NCBI GenBank assembly: GCA_016783965.1
Contig: JADHVO010000004.1
Location: 248,001-312,000 of the forward strand
Direction of reading: 5' to 3'
From: Alphaproteobacteria bacterium
GTDB lineage: Bacteria > Pseudomonadota > Alphaproteobacteria > Micropepsales > Micropepsaceae
DNA: 64,000 nt
Numbering within the stretch: the first letter of the stretch is position 1; the number at the start of each line of letters is the position of its first letter. The notes beneath the pieces were generated by a model. That model made no database searches. It was not told the DNA's origin and saw nothing but the letters and a program-made list of their open reading frames with translations. A program made the position numbers and the translations under genes. Positions 34,377 through 42,325 of the stretch are shown here, piece by piece.

Positions 34377-34438
34377 TTCTAAAGTTATACCTTTAGAATA
34401 TTCTCACCTCTTGCTTTATGCAAGTTCTTCCTTTAGAA
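34377..34438. promoter_or_regulatory. Operator candidate between the Rieske gene and its divergent regulator
   Basis: TTCTAAAG (34377-34384) and CTTTAGAA (34391-34398) form a perfect 8-bp inverted repeat around TTATAC. A third copy of the half-site, CTTTAGAA, lies at 34431-34438, just ahead of the regulator's likely start. The AT-rich block is conspicuous in GC-rich DNA and sits where it could block both divergent promoters. Confidence 0.65.
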
Positions 34439-34447
34439 ATTCTGCGC

Positions 34448-35089
34448 ATGGCTGCGGTGCAGAATCTTAAGGGCAAGGACGCGGTCCTCGACATCCTGAA
34501 ACGCGAGGGCCCGATTTCCGCGGATTCCGCGGGTGAGCGCCTGGGGCTGACGCCCATGGCCGTGCGCCTGCACCTCTATGCTCTGGCGGAATCGGGCGAC
34601 GCGACCTTCACCGAAGAGGCGAGGCCGCGCGGGCGGCCGGTCAAGCTGTGGACCGCCACGGCCCAGGCCAACGCACATTTCGCCGACAGCCATTCCTCGC
34701 TGGCGACCGACCTGATCGTGCAGATGAAGAAGGCGTTCGGGGACGAAGGCCTCGACAAGCTTTTGAAGCTCCGCAACGCCGATCTCGAAAAGGCGTACCG
34801 CGCCAAGACCGACAAGGCAGCGACGCTGAAGGCCAAGCTGGATGCGCTGGCGAAGATCCGCTCGGCGGAAGGCTATATGGCCGAGGTGCGGCGTGAGCCA
34901 GAGACCGGCGAATGGCTGTTCGTCGAGAACCACTGCCCCATCTGCGCCGCGGCGCGGCTGTGCACCGGGCTCTGCCGTGAGGAGCTGGCGCTGTTCCATC
35001 GCGTGCTGGGCAAGGATATCAAGGTCGAGCGGCTGTCCCACATCCTGGCCGGCGCGGGGCGATGCGCCTATCGCGTGACGCAGCCGTGA
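34448..35089 (+). CDS. Winged-helix regulator with C-terminal Cys cluster (SufR-like)
   Basis: A protein of 213 residues. The N-terminal part is a winged helix of the DeoR/MarR-like SufR type (VLDILKREGPISADSAGERLG, then LTPMAVRLHLYALAESG). The C-terminal part has four clustered cysteines, CPICAAARLCTGLC, and one more in GAGRCAYRV, as in SufR-type sensors that hold an Fe-S cluster. It probably senses iron-sulfur or redox state and controls the divergent Rieske gene. The start at 34448 leaves the third half-site outside the gene; 34418 is also possible. It overlaps the next gene (GTGA). Confidence 0.82.
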   Translation: MAAVQNLKGKDAVLDILKREGPISADSAGERLGLTPMAVRLHLYALAESGDATFTEEARPRGRPVKLWTATAQANAHFADSHSSLATDLIVQMKKAFGDEGLDKLLKLRNADLEKAYRAKTDKAATLKAKLDALAKIRSAEGYMAEVRREPETGEWLFVENHCPICAAARLCTGLCREELALFHRVLGKDIKVERLSHILAGAGRCAYRVTQP

Positions 35090-35631
35090 GCCTGCCCAAC
35101 GTCCTGGTCGTCACCGGCATCATGGCGGCCGGCAAGTCCACCGTGGCGCAGGCGATCGCGGAGCGGCTGCCGCGCGCCGTGCACCTGCATGGAGATGTCT
35201 TCCGCAAAATGATCGTGACTGGCCGGGTGGCGATGGAGCCCGAAACGATGCGCGAGGGCGAAGCACAACTCTTGTTGCGTTATGAGCTGGCCGCGACGGC
35301 GGCGAGGCGATATGCGGAGGCCGCCTTCCAGGTGGTGTGGCAGGACGTAATCCTGGGGCCGCATCTGCGTATGGTGGCGGACATGCTGTCGGGGATCGAT
35401 TTCGGCATCGTGGTGCTATGTCCGTCGCCGACGGTCGTCGCCGAGCGCGAGAAGGCGCGACCAAAGACCGGCTATGGCGGCTGGACGCCCGAAATGCTGG
35501 ACACCGGGTTTCGCGCCAGCACGCCGCGGCTTGGGCTGTGGCTCGACACCAGCGCGCTGGATGTGACGCAGACGGTTGACGCAGTGTTCGCGCGCGCCGG
35601 CGAGACACGTACCGGCCCGGCGGCTGTTTAA
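35086..35631 (+). CDS. P-loop kinase/phosphotransferase-like protein
   Basis: A protein of 181 residues starting with GTG at 35086, overlapping the regulator stop by 4 bp. It has Walker A GIMAAGKSTVAQAIAERL, then HLHGDVFRKMIV and a later REKARPKTG lid-like segment, as in small-molecule kinases of the AAA_33 or chloramphenicol-phosphotransferase-like group. The substrate is unknown. It is cotranscribed with the SufR-like gene. An ATG at 35062 in the same frame would overlap the upstream gene by 28 bp. Confidence 0.78.
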   Translation: MSLPNVLVVTGIMAAGKSTVAQAIAERLPRAVHLHGDVFRKMIVTGRVAMEPETMREGEAQLLLRYELAATAARRYAEAAFQVVWQDVILGPHLRMVADMLSGIDFGIVVLCPSPTVVAEREKARPKTGYGGWTPEMLDTGFRASTPRLGLWLDTSALDVTQTVDAVFARAGETRTGPAAV

Positions 35632-35661
35632 CTCCACGCCAATCCGCCTTATCTATGCGGC

Positions 35662-35946
35662 ATGGCCGTGAAGCTCACCGACAAGGATATTGCCCGCATC
35701 GCCCGTGCGCTCGCCGAGCCACGGCGCTTCCAGGTGCTGAAGGAGATCGGCGCGGCGAAGGGCGGCACGATCGCGTGCAGCGACCTACGGGAACATCACA
35801 AGGTGACGGCGGCCACTCTGTCGCATCACCTGAAAGAGCTGGAGATAGCGGGCCTGATCGAGACCACGCGCGAGGGCAAGTTCATGACCATCGCGCTCAA
35901 GCGTGACGTGCTGGACGCGTATCTGGGGCAGTTGCAGAAGATCTAA
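35662..35946 (+). CDS. ArsR family transcriptional regulator
   Basis: A protein of 94 residues with the ArsR winged helix: [17 protein letters not shown], the recognition helix region [19 protein letters not shown] and the wing [14 protein letters not shown]. No metal-binding cysteine cluster is obvious beyond a single Cys in the core (IACSDL), so the signal sensed is unknown. It is followed after 11 bp by the frameshifted helical-repeat gene. Confidence 0.9.
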   Translation: MAVKLTDKDIARIARALAEPRRFQVLKEIGAAKGGTIACSDLREHHKVTAATLSHHLKELEIAGLIETTREGKFMTIALKRDVLDAYLGQLQKI

Positions 35947-35957
35947 GGGAGCATGGG

Positions 35958-36427
35958 ATGAAGCAGCCCGATTTCGATGTTGCCACCGCGCATCGGTATT
36001 TCGCGCCTTACTGCTTCAATTCCTGCCGGGACCTGATCGAAAAGGCCGACCGGACCGCCGACGACGAGCTCATGATGGTGGCGCTGAGCCACGCATCGCT
36101 GTTTCTGGCGAAAATCGGGCCGATGTGACGGACCGAAATCTGTCGGTCGGATATTGGCAGCTGTCTCGGGTTTACGCGCTCACGGGCGCGCACGGGGAAG
36201 CGAAGCGTTATGCCGATCTTTGTTTTTCCTGCAGCGCAGGGATGCAACCGTTCGGCGTGGCCTACGCCCATGAAGCGCTGGCACGCGCGGCGCTGGGCCT
36301 AGGCGAGGGTGGAGCTGCTGCCGCGCATCTGCGCGAGGCGGGGGAACTCGCGAAAAGCGTGACGGACGAGCGCGATCGCAAGTTGCTGGAGACAGACCTC
36401 GAGAGCCTGGGGCCAAGTCCAGCCTAG
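35958..36427 (+). pseudogene. Frameshifted gene of a helical-repeat protein
   Basis: The first part reads from ATG 35958 to TGA 36126-36128 (56 codons, MKQPDFDVATAHRYFAPYCF at its start). The second part, in another frame, runs to TAG 36425-36427 and carries DRNLSVGYWQLSRVYALTGA, PFGVAYAHEALARAALGL and a helical C-terminus of TPR-like character. The two parts together look like one protein of about 155 residues. Restoring one A in the AAAA run at 36111-36114 joins the frames. Either the gene is recently broken or the assembly lost one base. Confidence 0.65.
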
Positions 36428-36627
36428 CCGCGACGCGCCTTTTCCGCGAGCTCCATCAGCAGCGTCTTCGCGATGAATTCAGGCTTGAAGAATTTCAGGT
36501 CGCCGCTTCTCGAGCCGAGTTCACAGGTCACCGTCACCTTGGTGCGGGTTGCGCTGTACTGCGCGGTGTATTTCCTCGACCCAATTTGGCACTCCACGGT
36601 GCCGGTTTGGCTTGTTGCGACGGCCAT
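36424..36627 (-). CDS. Small protein of unknown function
   Basis: A frame of 67 codons from ATG 36627: an N-terminal beta-like part with two Cys (TVECQIGSRKYTAQYS, VTVTCELGSRSG) and a helical end (FIAKTLLMELAEKARRG). It has no recognised family. It converges with the frameshifted gene, overlapping by 4 bp. The frame continues upstream to 36771 without coding character. Confidence 0.45.
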   Translation of the reverse strand: MAVATSQTGTVECQIGSRKYTAQYSATRTKVTVTCELGSRSGDLKFFKPEFIAKTLLMELAEKARRG

Positions 36628-36761
36628 TCTTCGATCCGGTGATGTAAGCGGGCGTGTTCTCCCCGTGCGCTCCTTTAGCGCCGGCGCGTGACAGTCGCTT
36701 GCGCGTCCTCGCATCAGGATTAAGGAACTCTCACCCCGACCGAAGACCTCTTGAAGAATAT

Positions 36762-36781
36762 AGTTAGACAATTATCTAACT
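36762..36781. promoter_or_regulatory. Palindromic operator candidate AGTTAGA-N6-TCTAACT
   Basis: Perfect 7-bp inverted arms (36762-36768, 36775-36781) around CAATTA lie about 96 bp upstream of the SDR start, within an AT-rich stretch of otherwise GC-rich DNA. Such sites upstream of SDR genes are often bound by TetR- or HxlR-type repressors; none is adjacent, so the binding protein is unknown. Confidence 0.5.
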
Positions 36782-36877
36782 GTCGAACGGGCGTGTTCCG
36801 CGACTTTCCGCAAGAAGCGGGTCGAGTTGCGGCCGGTACGCCCGCCAACATGAAGCGCAATCAAAGGGATGATTTCC

Positions 36878-37630
36878 ATGAGCAGCAAACTGAAAGGCAA
36901 AGTCGCCGTCGTGACCGGCGCATCCAAGGGCATCGGCGCCGCGATCGCAAAAAGCCTGGCCGGCGAAGGCGCGAGCATCGTCATCAACTATTCATCGGAC
37001 GCGCAGGGTGCCTACAAAGTAGCTGGCGACATCGAAGCAGCAGGCGGCAATGCGGTTGCCGTTAAGGCAGACGTCGCGAAGGCCGCGGATGTCGCACATT
37101 TGTTCGCTGAGACGAAGAAGGTGTTCGGCACACCCGACATCCTCGTGAACAACGCGGGCGTGTTCAAATTCTTCCCGCTGGAAGACACGGCGGAAGAGGA
37201 GTTCCACCGCCAGTTCAACATCAACGTGCTGGGCACGCTGCTCGCCACCAAGGAAGCGGTGAAGCATTTCGGCGACAAGGGCGGCAGCGTGATCAACCTC
37301 TCGTCCGTCGTGTCGAGGAACCCGCTGCCGGGCAGCGCGGTCTATGCGTCAACCAAGGGCGCGATCGATACGCTGACGGAAGCACTGGCGGTCGAGCTCG
37401 CCGGGCGCCGCATCCGTGTGAACGCCATCGCGCCGGGCGGCACCGAGACGGAAGGCACGCACGCCATGGGCATGGTCGGCAGCGACTTCGAGAAGGACAT
37501 CGTCGCCAAGACTCCGCTGGGCCGCCTGGGCCAGCCGGATGACATCGCCAAGGTGGCTGTGTTCCTGGCGTCGGATGATTCCGCGTGGCTCACCGGCGAG
37601 CGGATCACAGCATCCGGCGGACTTCGCTAA
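36878..37630 (+). CDS. Short-chain dehydrogenase/reductase (3-oxoacyl-ACP reductase-like)
   Basis: A classical SDR of 250 residues. The cofactor motif is VAVVTGASKGIGAAIA, then LVNNAGVF, the catalytic Ser in INLSSVVSRN, YASTKGAIDT (Tyr-x-x-x-Lys), and IAPGGTETEG. It oxidises or reduces a hydroxyl/carbonyl with NAD(P)H. An operator-like palindrome lies upstream, so expression may be repressor-controlled. ATG 36878 is used; an ATG three codons upstream is also in frame. A palindromic repeat follows the stop. Confidence 0.92.
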   Translation: MSSKLKGKVAVVTGASKGIGAAIAKSLAGEGASIVINYSSDAQGAYKVAGDIEAAGGNAVAVKADVAKAADVAHLFAETKKVFGTPDILVNNAGVFKFFPLEDTAEEEFHRQFNINVLGTLLATKEAVKHFGDKGGSVINLSSVVSRNPLPGSAVYASTKGAIDTLTEALAVELAGRRIRVNAIAPGGTETEGTHAMGMVGSDFEKDIVAKTPLGRLGQPDDIAKVAVFLASDDSAWLTGERITASGGLR

Positions 37631-37645
37631 CCAGGTGCAAACCAT

Positions 37646-37733
37646 CCTTCGAGGCTCGCTTCGCTCGCACCTCAGGATGACGAATTTTCCTCCCGTCATC
37701 CCGAGGCGCCCCGCGAAAGCGGGGCCTCGAAGG
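37646..37733. repeat. Palindromic interspersed repeat after the SDR gene
   Basis: CCTTCGAGGC (37646-37655) and GCCTCGAAGG (37724-37733) bound a unit holding CTCAGGATGACG and the near-inverse CCGTCATCCCGAGG plus a small CCCCGCGAAAGCGGGG hairpin. It belongs to the family at 24745-24821 and 29820-29855. Confidence 0.82.
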
Positions 37734-37793
37734 GTTGCGGCGGGAGGATCGCTTGCCTAAGTAGGTCACGGGCGACCAGCACGGACCGGACGT

Positions 37794-38726
37794 TTGAGCG
37801 ACACCATTGTCGAGCTTTCCCACGTCACCAAACGCTTCGGCGATTTCACCGCGGTCCGCGATCTCAGCTTCGCGCTGACCCGTGGTTCAATCCTCGGCTT
37901 TCTCGGCCCCAACGGCGCCGGCAAGACCACGACGCTGCGCATGATGCTGGGCATCCTGCCGCCGGACGAAGGCACGATCCGCGTGCTGGGCAAGTCGATC
38001 GGCGAGGTGCGGGAACGCATCGGCTACCTTCCGGAAGAGCGTGGCCTCTACAAGCGCATGCGGGCGGATGCGGCAATCGCATATCTGGCAACGCTGAAGG
38101 GTATGAACCGCGCCGATGCGCTGGTGAAGGCGCGCAAGCTGCTGGACGGGTTCGGGCTGGGCGAGTTCCAGCGGGTGCGGATCGAGGGCCTGTCGAAGGG
38201 CATGGCGCAGAAGGTGCAGCTTCTGTCGGCCGTGGTGCACGACCCGGAATTCGTCATCCTGGACGAGCCGTTTAGCGGGCTGGACCCCGTGAACCAGACC
38301 GAGCTGGAGGCCTTCATCCGCAACCTCGCGGCGGAGGGAAAGACGATCCTGTTCTCAACCCACACGATGCAGCACGCGGAGCGACTGTGCGACCGCCTGG
38401 TGATCCTGGCGAAGGGCTCGAAGCGCTTCGAGGGCACTCTCGACGAAGCGCGCGGGCTGTTGCCGCGCCGCGCGCGGCTGGCGGCCGAGACCGATCTGTC
38501 GTTCCTTACGAGCGTACCGGGCGTCGAGCGGGTGACGGCGCCGGGTGCGGGATCACCATACTGGACCATCGACCTGAGGGAGGGCGATGACGGACGGGCG
38601 CTGCTCGCTGCCTGCTTCGACCGCAAGGTGCCGCTGACGCATTTCGACGTGGCGCCGCCCAGCCTGTTCGACGTGTTCGTGTCACTCGTCGGACAGGCGC
38701 ATGCAGAAGAGGCAGTTGCCGCATGA
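37794..38726 (+). CDS. ABC transporter ATP-binding protein (NatA-like)
   Basis: A protein of 310 residues. The ATPase domain has Walker A GPNGAGKTTTLRMM, a signature variant LSKGMAQKVQ, Walker B FVILDEPFSGLDPVNQ and the switch STHTM. The C-terminal about 90 residues form a separate small domain, as in the NatA/YhaQ type. It pairs with the permease gene, which overlaps it by 4 bp. TTG 37794 is the start that gives the family N-terminus (SDTIVELSHVTKRFG). It powers export, substrate unknown. Confidence 0.9.
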   Translation: MSDTIVELSHVTKRFGDFTAVRDLSFALTRGSILGFLGPNGAGKTTTLRMMLGILPPDEGTIRVLGKSIGEVRERIGYLPEERGLYKRMRADAAIAYLATLKGMNRADALVKARKLLDGFGLGEFQRVRIEGLSKGMAQKVQLLSAVVHDPEFVILDEPFSGLDPVNQTELEAFIRNLAAEGKTILFSTHTMQHAERLCDRLVILAKGSKRFEGTLDEARGLLPRRARLAAETDLSFLTSVPGVERVTAPGAGSPYWTIDLREGDDGRALLAACFDRKVPLTHFDVAPPSLFDVFVSLVGQAHAEEAVAA

Positions 38727-40192
38727 CGATGCACCGCACCTTCCTCATCGCACGCCAGGAGTTCATCAAATATGTCACGCGGCGCGGGTTCCTCATTTCG
38801 ATCCTGATGTTCCCGCTCTGGATCGTGGTCGTGGCCGTGGTGCCACAGCTGACCAGCGGCAACGACAGCCCGCGCATCCTGACCGTGGTCGACCAGACCG
38901 GCGGGTCGTATCGCGAGGCTATCCGCAACGCGATCGGACGCGACAACGAAAGCCGCAACCTTGCAGCCATCGCGCACTATTCCGGCGGCTTCATCGATCT
39001 TTCCAAGCTGGCGCCGGTGACCGCGCAGATGCTCGCGCATCCCGACACGCAGGCGTCACGCCGCGCGTTCGAGAACATGGGCGGTCTCGATGCCGTGCGC
39101 GCCCAGATCGCGGCGCATATGAAACCCAATGCGCCCGGCTTCACCGAGCCTATGCCGCGCTACATCTATGCCGAGCCGCCGCCCGGGTTGGCGCGCAATC
39201 CGAACCCGAAGAACATCGGCGCGGCGCTGCGTACGGAGGGGCCGTCCGAGATCGACGCGGTCGTCGTGGTCCCGCCGGGCTTCGGGCCGGGTGCACCGGA
39301 AGCCGCCTTCTGGTCCAATGCACCGCGCGGGGGATTGAAGGAGTTCGTCGACAATGCGCTGAGCGACGCGCTGCGCCTGGCCGCCATCCGCGCGGTGGCG
39401 CCCAATGTCAGCGACAACGTGATGCTGACCGACGGCGCGGACCTGGAAAGCCACAGCCCGGCGCATGCCGACGGCAGCAGCAATGCGTTCGACCAGGGCG
39501 TGCCGATTGCGCTCGCCGTCATCCTGTTCGTCGTGTCGGTGATGAACTCGTCGGTGCTGTTGCAGGGGGTAGTGGAAGAGAAATCCACCCGCATGATCGA
39601 GGTGCTGCTGTCCTGCGCCACGCCGCGCGAGATCACCACCGGCAAGCTGGTGGGCGTGATCGCCGTGGCGATCACAACCCTGCTGATCTGGGGCCTGGTG
39701 CTGCTGGCGATGATGCTGCTCGCGAGCCATGAGACGGTGACGCTGGCGATGTCGTCGCTGCGCGCCATCGCGACGCTGGATACGGTGCCGCTGCTGCTGC
39801 TTTTCTTCCTGTGCGGGCTCTTGATCTACGGATCGCTTTTCCTCGCGATCGGGTCGATGGCGAACAGCCTGGCGGATGCCCAGTCGCTGCTGGGGCCCAG
39901 CATGCTGATCCTGATGCTGCCCAACCTGATGATCGCGGGCGTGATGGCGAATCCGAACGGGCCGCTGGCGACGGGACTGTCATGGGTGCCGATCTACACG
40001 CCGTTCTTCATGATGCTGCGCATCGCCTCGCACCCGCCGGCCTGGCAGCTGTGGGGCACCGCGACGCTTGCGATCGTGACGACCATCCTGATGATCATCT
40101 GGACGGGGCGCGTGTTCGCCAACAACGTGCTGACCACCGAACGCCCGCCCGCGCTGGGGCAGCTGATCGGGCGGCTGTTGAGGCGGAAATAG
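38723..40192 (+). CDS. ABC transporter permease (NatB/ABC-2 type)
   Basis: A membrane protein of 489 residues. One helix near the N-terminus (about 22-42), a long extracytoplasmic domain to about residue 255, then five or six helices ending near 460, with the ABC-2 signature EEKSTRMIEVLLSCATPREI between them. This is the NatB architecture. It forms an exporter with the ATPase encoded just upstream. It ends 3 bp before the stop of the converging secreted protein gene. Confidence 0.9.
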   Translation: MTMHRTFLIARQEFIKYVTRRGFLISILMFPLWIVVVAVVPQLTSGNDSPRILTVVDQTGGSYREAIRNAIGRDNESRNLAAIAHYSGGFIDLSKLAPVTAQMLAHPDTQASRRAFENMGGLDAVRAQIAAHMKPNAPGFTEPMPRYIYAEPPPGLARNPNPKNIGAALRTEGPSEIDAVVVVPPGFGPGAPEAAFWSNAPRGGLKEFVDNALSDALRLAAIRAVAPNVSDNVMLTDGADLESHSPAHADGSSNAFDQGVPIALAVILFVVSVMNSSVLLQGVVEEKSTRMIEVLLSCATPREITTGKLVGVIAVAITTLLIWGLVLLAMMLLASHETVTLAMSSLRAIATLDTVPLLLLFFLCGLLIYGSLFLAIGSMANSLADAQSLLGPSMLILMLPNLMIAGVMANPNGPLATGLSWVPIYTPFFMMLRIASHPPAWQLWGTATLAIVTTILMIIWTGRVFANNVLTTERPPALGQLIGRLLRRK

Positions 40193-40195
40193 GCG

Positions 40196-40585
40196 TCAGG
40201 CGCCGCCGCACATGTGCTCGGAGTCCATCGCTTCCCAGGTCTTTTTGGTGCGTAGGTCGGTGGCGCGATAGGTCTTGCCCCGGTCGTCGCCCTTCGGGCA
40301 GTCGCTGGGCAGCGAGATGAGGCAGAGCTTCACACTGTCACCGACCCGGGCGCTGGCGACGCCTGGAAGCGTCTCGTAGCTCACCTGGTAGATGCCGTTG
40401 GTGTAGTTCACTGCCGAACCGCTATCCGGCATGTTCTCCAGCCGCGAGGCGAGCTCCGAGATGCGGGTGGTGACGCACTGGCCGACTTTCCTCGGAACCG
40501 GTCCCTCGGTGTAGGACGGCGGCGCGGCCAGCGCCGGGAAGGTGAACGCAACGGCAGTAAAGGTAACAATGACGCGGCTCAGCAC
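40196..40585 (-). CDS. Small secreted protein of unknown function
   Basis: A protein of 129 residues from GTG 40585, which has GGAGG eight bases upstream. It starts with a signal peptide (LSRVIVTFTAVAFTFPALAA). The mature protein has four Cys and a beta-rich look (GIYQVSYETLPGVASARVGD). No family is recognised. It is divergent from the metal exporter gene. Confidence 0.65.
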   Translation of the reverse strand: MLSRVIVTFTAVAFTFPALAAPPSYTEGPVPRKVGQCVTTRISELASRLENMPDSGSAVNYTNGIYQVSYETLPGVASARVGDSVKLCLISLPSDCPKGDDRGKTYRATDLRTKKTWEAMDSEHMCGGA

Positions 40586-40656
40586 GGGGAAACCTCCGGA
40601 AAGGTGACGGACAACAGCATGGATTTGCGGCGCGAACGGGGCAACACTGCGCCGCA

Positions 40657-41637
40657 ATGAGCCACGACCACGCCGGGCACGACCACCGGGACGATCACGA
40701 CCACGATCATCACCACGATCATGGCATCGGGCACACGCATGGCGTGACGGATCTGACGCGGATCGGCTGGGCGTTCGCGATCATCTTCGTGTTCATGCTT
40801 ATCGAAGCCGCTGGCGGCATCCTGTCCGGGTCGCTGGCGCTGCTCGCGGATGCTGGCCACATGGTGTCGGACGCGGCAGCGCTGGGGATGAGCTGGCTGG
40901 CGATCCATGTCGGGCGGCGGCCGGCGGATGCGGCGCGGTCGTTCGGCTACAAGCGGCTTGAGGTGCTGGCGGCATTCGTGAACGGCTGCTCGCTGTTCGT
41001 GATCGCCGCATGGATCGGGTTCGAGGCGGCGATGCGGCTGCGTGCGCCCTCGCCCGTCATGGGCGGGCTGATGATGGGCGTTGCGTTGGCAGGCCTGGTG
41101 GCGAACTTCGTGGCCTTCCTGATCTTGAACGGCGGATCGAAGGAGAACCTGAACATGCGGTCGGCCTGGCTGCATGTGCTGGGCGACACGCTGGGCTTCG
41201 TGGTGGCAATCGTGGCGGCAGGGGTGATCATCCTGACCGGCTGGACGCCGATCGATCCGATTCTATCGGTGCTGGTTGCGGTTCTGATCCTGCGCAGCGC
41301 ATGGCAGGTGGTGCGCGCGTCGTCGCATATCCTGCTGGAAGGGACCCCGGCGAACCTGAGTGCGGACGTGATCGCCGCGGACCTGAAGACCCATGTTCCG
41401 GGGGTCGGCGACATCCATCATGTGCACATCTGGTCGCTGACCAGCGAGCAGCCGCATGTGACGCTGCATGCGCGCTGCATAGACCACAATGCCGACGTGA
41501 TTGGCGGAATCAATGCGCGGCTGAAGGAGAAATTCGGCATCGCACATTCGACCATCCAAGTCGATGTCGAGGATTGCCCCGACGAGGACTGCGGCGACGC
41601 CGGCGTGCCCATCCGCCTGCACGCGCATTTGCATTGA
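40657..41637 (+). CDS. Cation diffusion facilitator (Zn2+/Cd2+ exporter, ZitB/CzcD-like)
   Basis: A protein of 326 residues. It has a His/Asp-rich N-terminus (MSHDHAGHDHRDDHDHDHHH), six helices with the metal site motifs LLADAGHMVSDAAAL in helix 2 and HVLGDTLGFVVAI in helix 5 (HxxxD), and a C-terminal cytoplasmic domain ending HAHLH. This is a proton-coupled zinc-type exporter in the inner membrane. The His-rich start probably gathers metal. It is a single gene. Confidence 0.93.
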   Translation: MSHDHAGHDHRDDHDHDHHHDHGIGHTHGVTDLTRIGWAFAIIFVFMLIEAAGGILSGSLALLADAGHMVSDAAALGMSWLAIHVGRRPADAARSFGYKRLEVLAAFVNGCSLFVIAAWIGFEAAMRLRAPSPVMGGLMMGVALAGLVANFVAFLILNGGSKENLNMRSAWLHVLGDTLGFVVAIVAAGVIILTGWTPIDPILSVLVAVLILRSAWQVVRASSHILLEGTPANLSADVIAADLKTHVPGVGDIHHVHIWSLTSEQPHVTLHARCIDHNADVIGGINARLKEKFGIAHSTIQVDVEDCPDEDCGDAGVPIRLHAHLH

Positions 41638-41661
41638 TGATGGCTCGGGGCCGCCATGGAA

Positions 41662-41688
41662 AAAGGGCCACGCGGGTGCGCGGCCCTT
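41662..41688 (-). terminator. Terminator of the protease-inhibitor-like gene
   Basis: AAGGGCC (41663-41669) and GGCCCTT (41682-41688) with an inner CGC/GCG pair form the stem. On the minus strand the hairpin is followed by TTTTT, so it serves the gene ending at 41713; on the plus strand the T-run is missing. Confidence 0.75.
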
Positions 41689-41712
41689 GTCCGGGAAGTC
41701 AGGCGTAGTCGA

Positions 41713-42042
41713 TTAGTGGCTGAGAACCAGCTTGCGGTTGTCGGCGAAGACGACGCCTTCGAGGTTGTCGCCCTTGGCCTTCAGCACGGCATAGACCTCG
41801 CCGTCGGCCGAGTAGAGGACGTAGCTGTTGCCCGTCACCTTCCAGTGCGTGACGTGCGCAGTCGCGCAGTCGGACGCCTGCGTCACGCCACCGTCGGCGG
41901 TGAGCGTCAGATCGCACGGAGTCGTGGCACCGACCTCAAGCTTGTAGCCGCCGGCGGCGAGCGCCGGAGCCTGCGCATAGGCCGAACCCATGCCGGAGAG
42001 CGCGAGGAAGAAGGAAAGGGCGAGGAAGCGGGACTTGTTCAT
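41713..42042 (-). CDS. AprI/Inh (Omp19-like) protease-inhibitor family protein, secreted
   Basis: A protein of 109 residues with a signal peptide (MNKSRFLALSFFLALSGMGS, cleavage after AYA). The mature part has two Cys as in the AprI/Inh fold (TTPCDLTLTADGG, ASDCATAHVTHW) and a VLYSADGEVYAVLK strand pair. Family members inhibit metalloproteases in the periplasm or are outer-membrane lipoproteins like Brucella Omp19; this one has no lipobox. The match is by pattern only. ATG 42042 follows AAGGAATTATTTAC. Confidence 0.6.
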   Translation of the reverse strand: MNKSRFLALSFFLALSGMGSAYAQAPALAAGGYKLEVGATTPCDLTLTADGGVTQASDCATAHVTHWKVTGNSYVLYSADGEVYAVLKAKGDNLEGVVFADNRKLVLSH

Positions 42043-42274
42043 GTAAATAATTCCTTCAAGGTTCAACGTTCAGAACATCGGTATTAGCTAGCCGCATTTC
42101 AACCCCAATTCCTTCGCGAGTGCAATAATTCTCGAAGTGATAATTTGTCACATCGAATTCATTAGTGTTTTCAAATTGTTGCCAGTACGAGAATTTTTCA
42201 AAACCATCCCGATTTTGGCGCATGGCCGTCGGTTTTGACTGCAGTGCACAACCACCGCGCCGCGCCGCAAAATG

Positions 42275-42300
42275 GAAATGGCGGCCCGAACCGCCATTTC
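42275..42300 (-). terminator. Hairpin after the peroxiredoxin gene
   Basis: A perfect 10-bp stem, GAAATGGCGG (42275-42284) and CCGCCATTTC (42291-42300), with a 6-base loop lies 25 bp past the peroxiredoxin stop on the minus strand. The T-run behind it is short. The rest of the 283-bp gap (42043-42325) is AT-rich for this genome and shows no gene. Confidence 0.6.
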
Positions 42301-42325
42301 CTGAGCATGTCCAATACGTTGGCAG

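Noticed and set aside
32964..34382. 472-codon open frame antisense to the Rieske fusion gene
   Set aside because: It has no recognisable motif, is Arg/Val/Asp-rich as antisense frames of GC-rich genes are, and the opposite strand has Rieske ligands.
36105..36128. Programmed -1 frameshift at CGAAAATC
   Set aside because: No canonical X-XXY-YYZ slippery heptamer in the zero frame and no clear downstream structure; a lost base in an A run is simpler.
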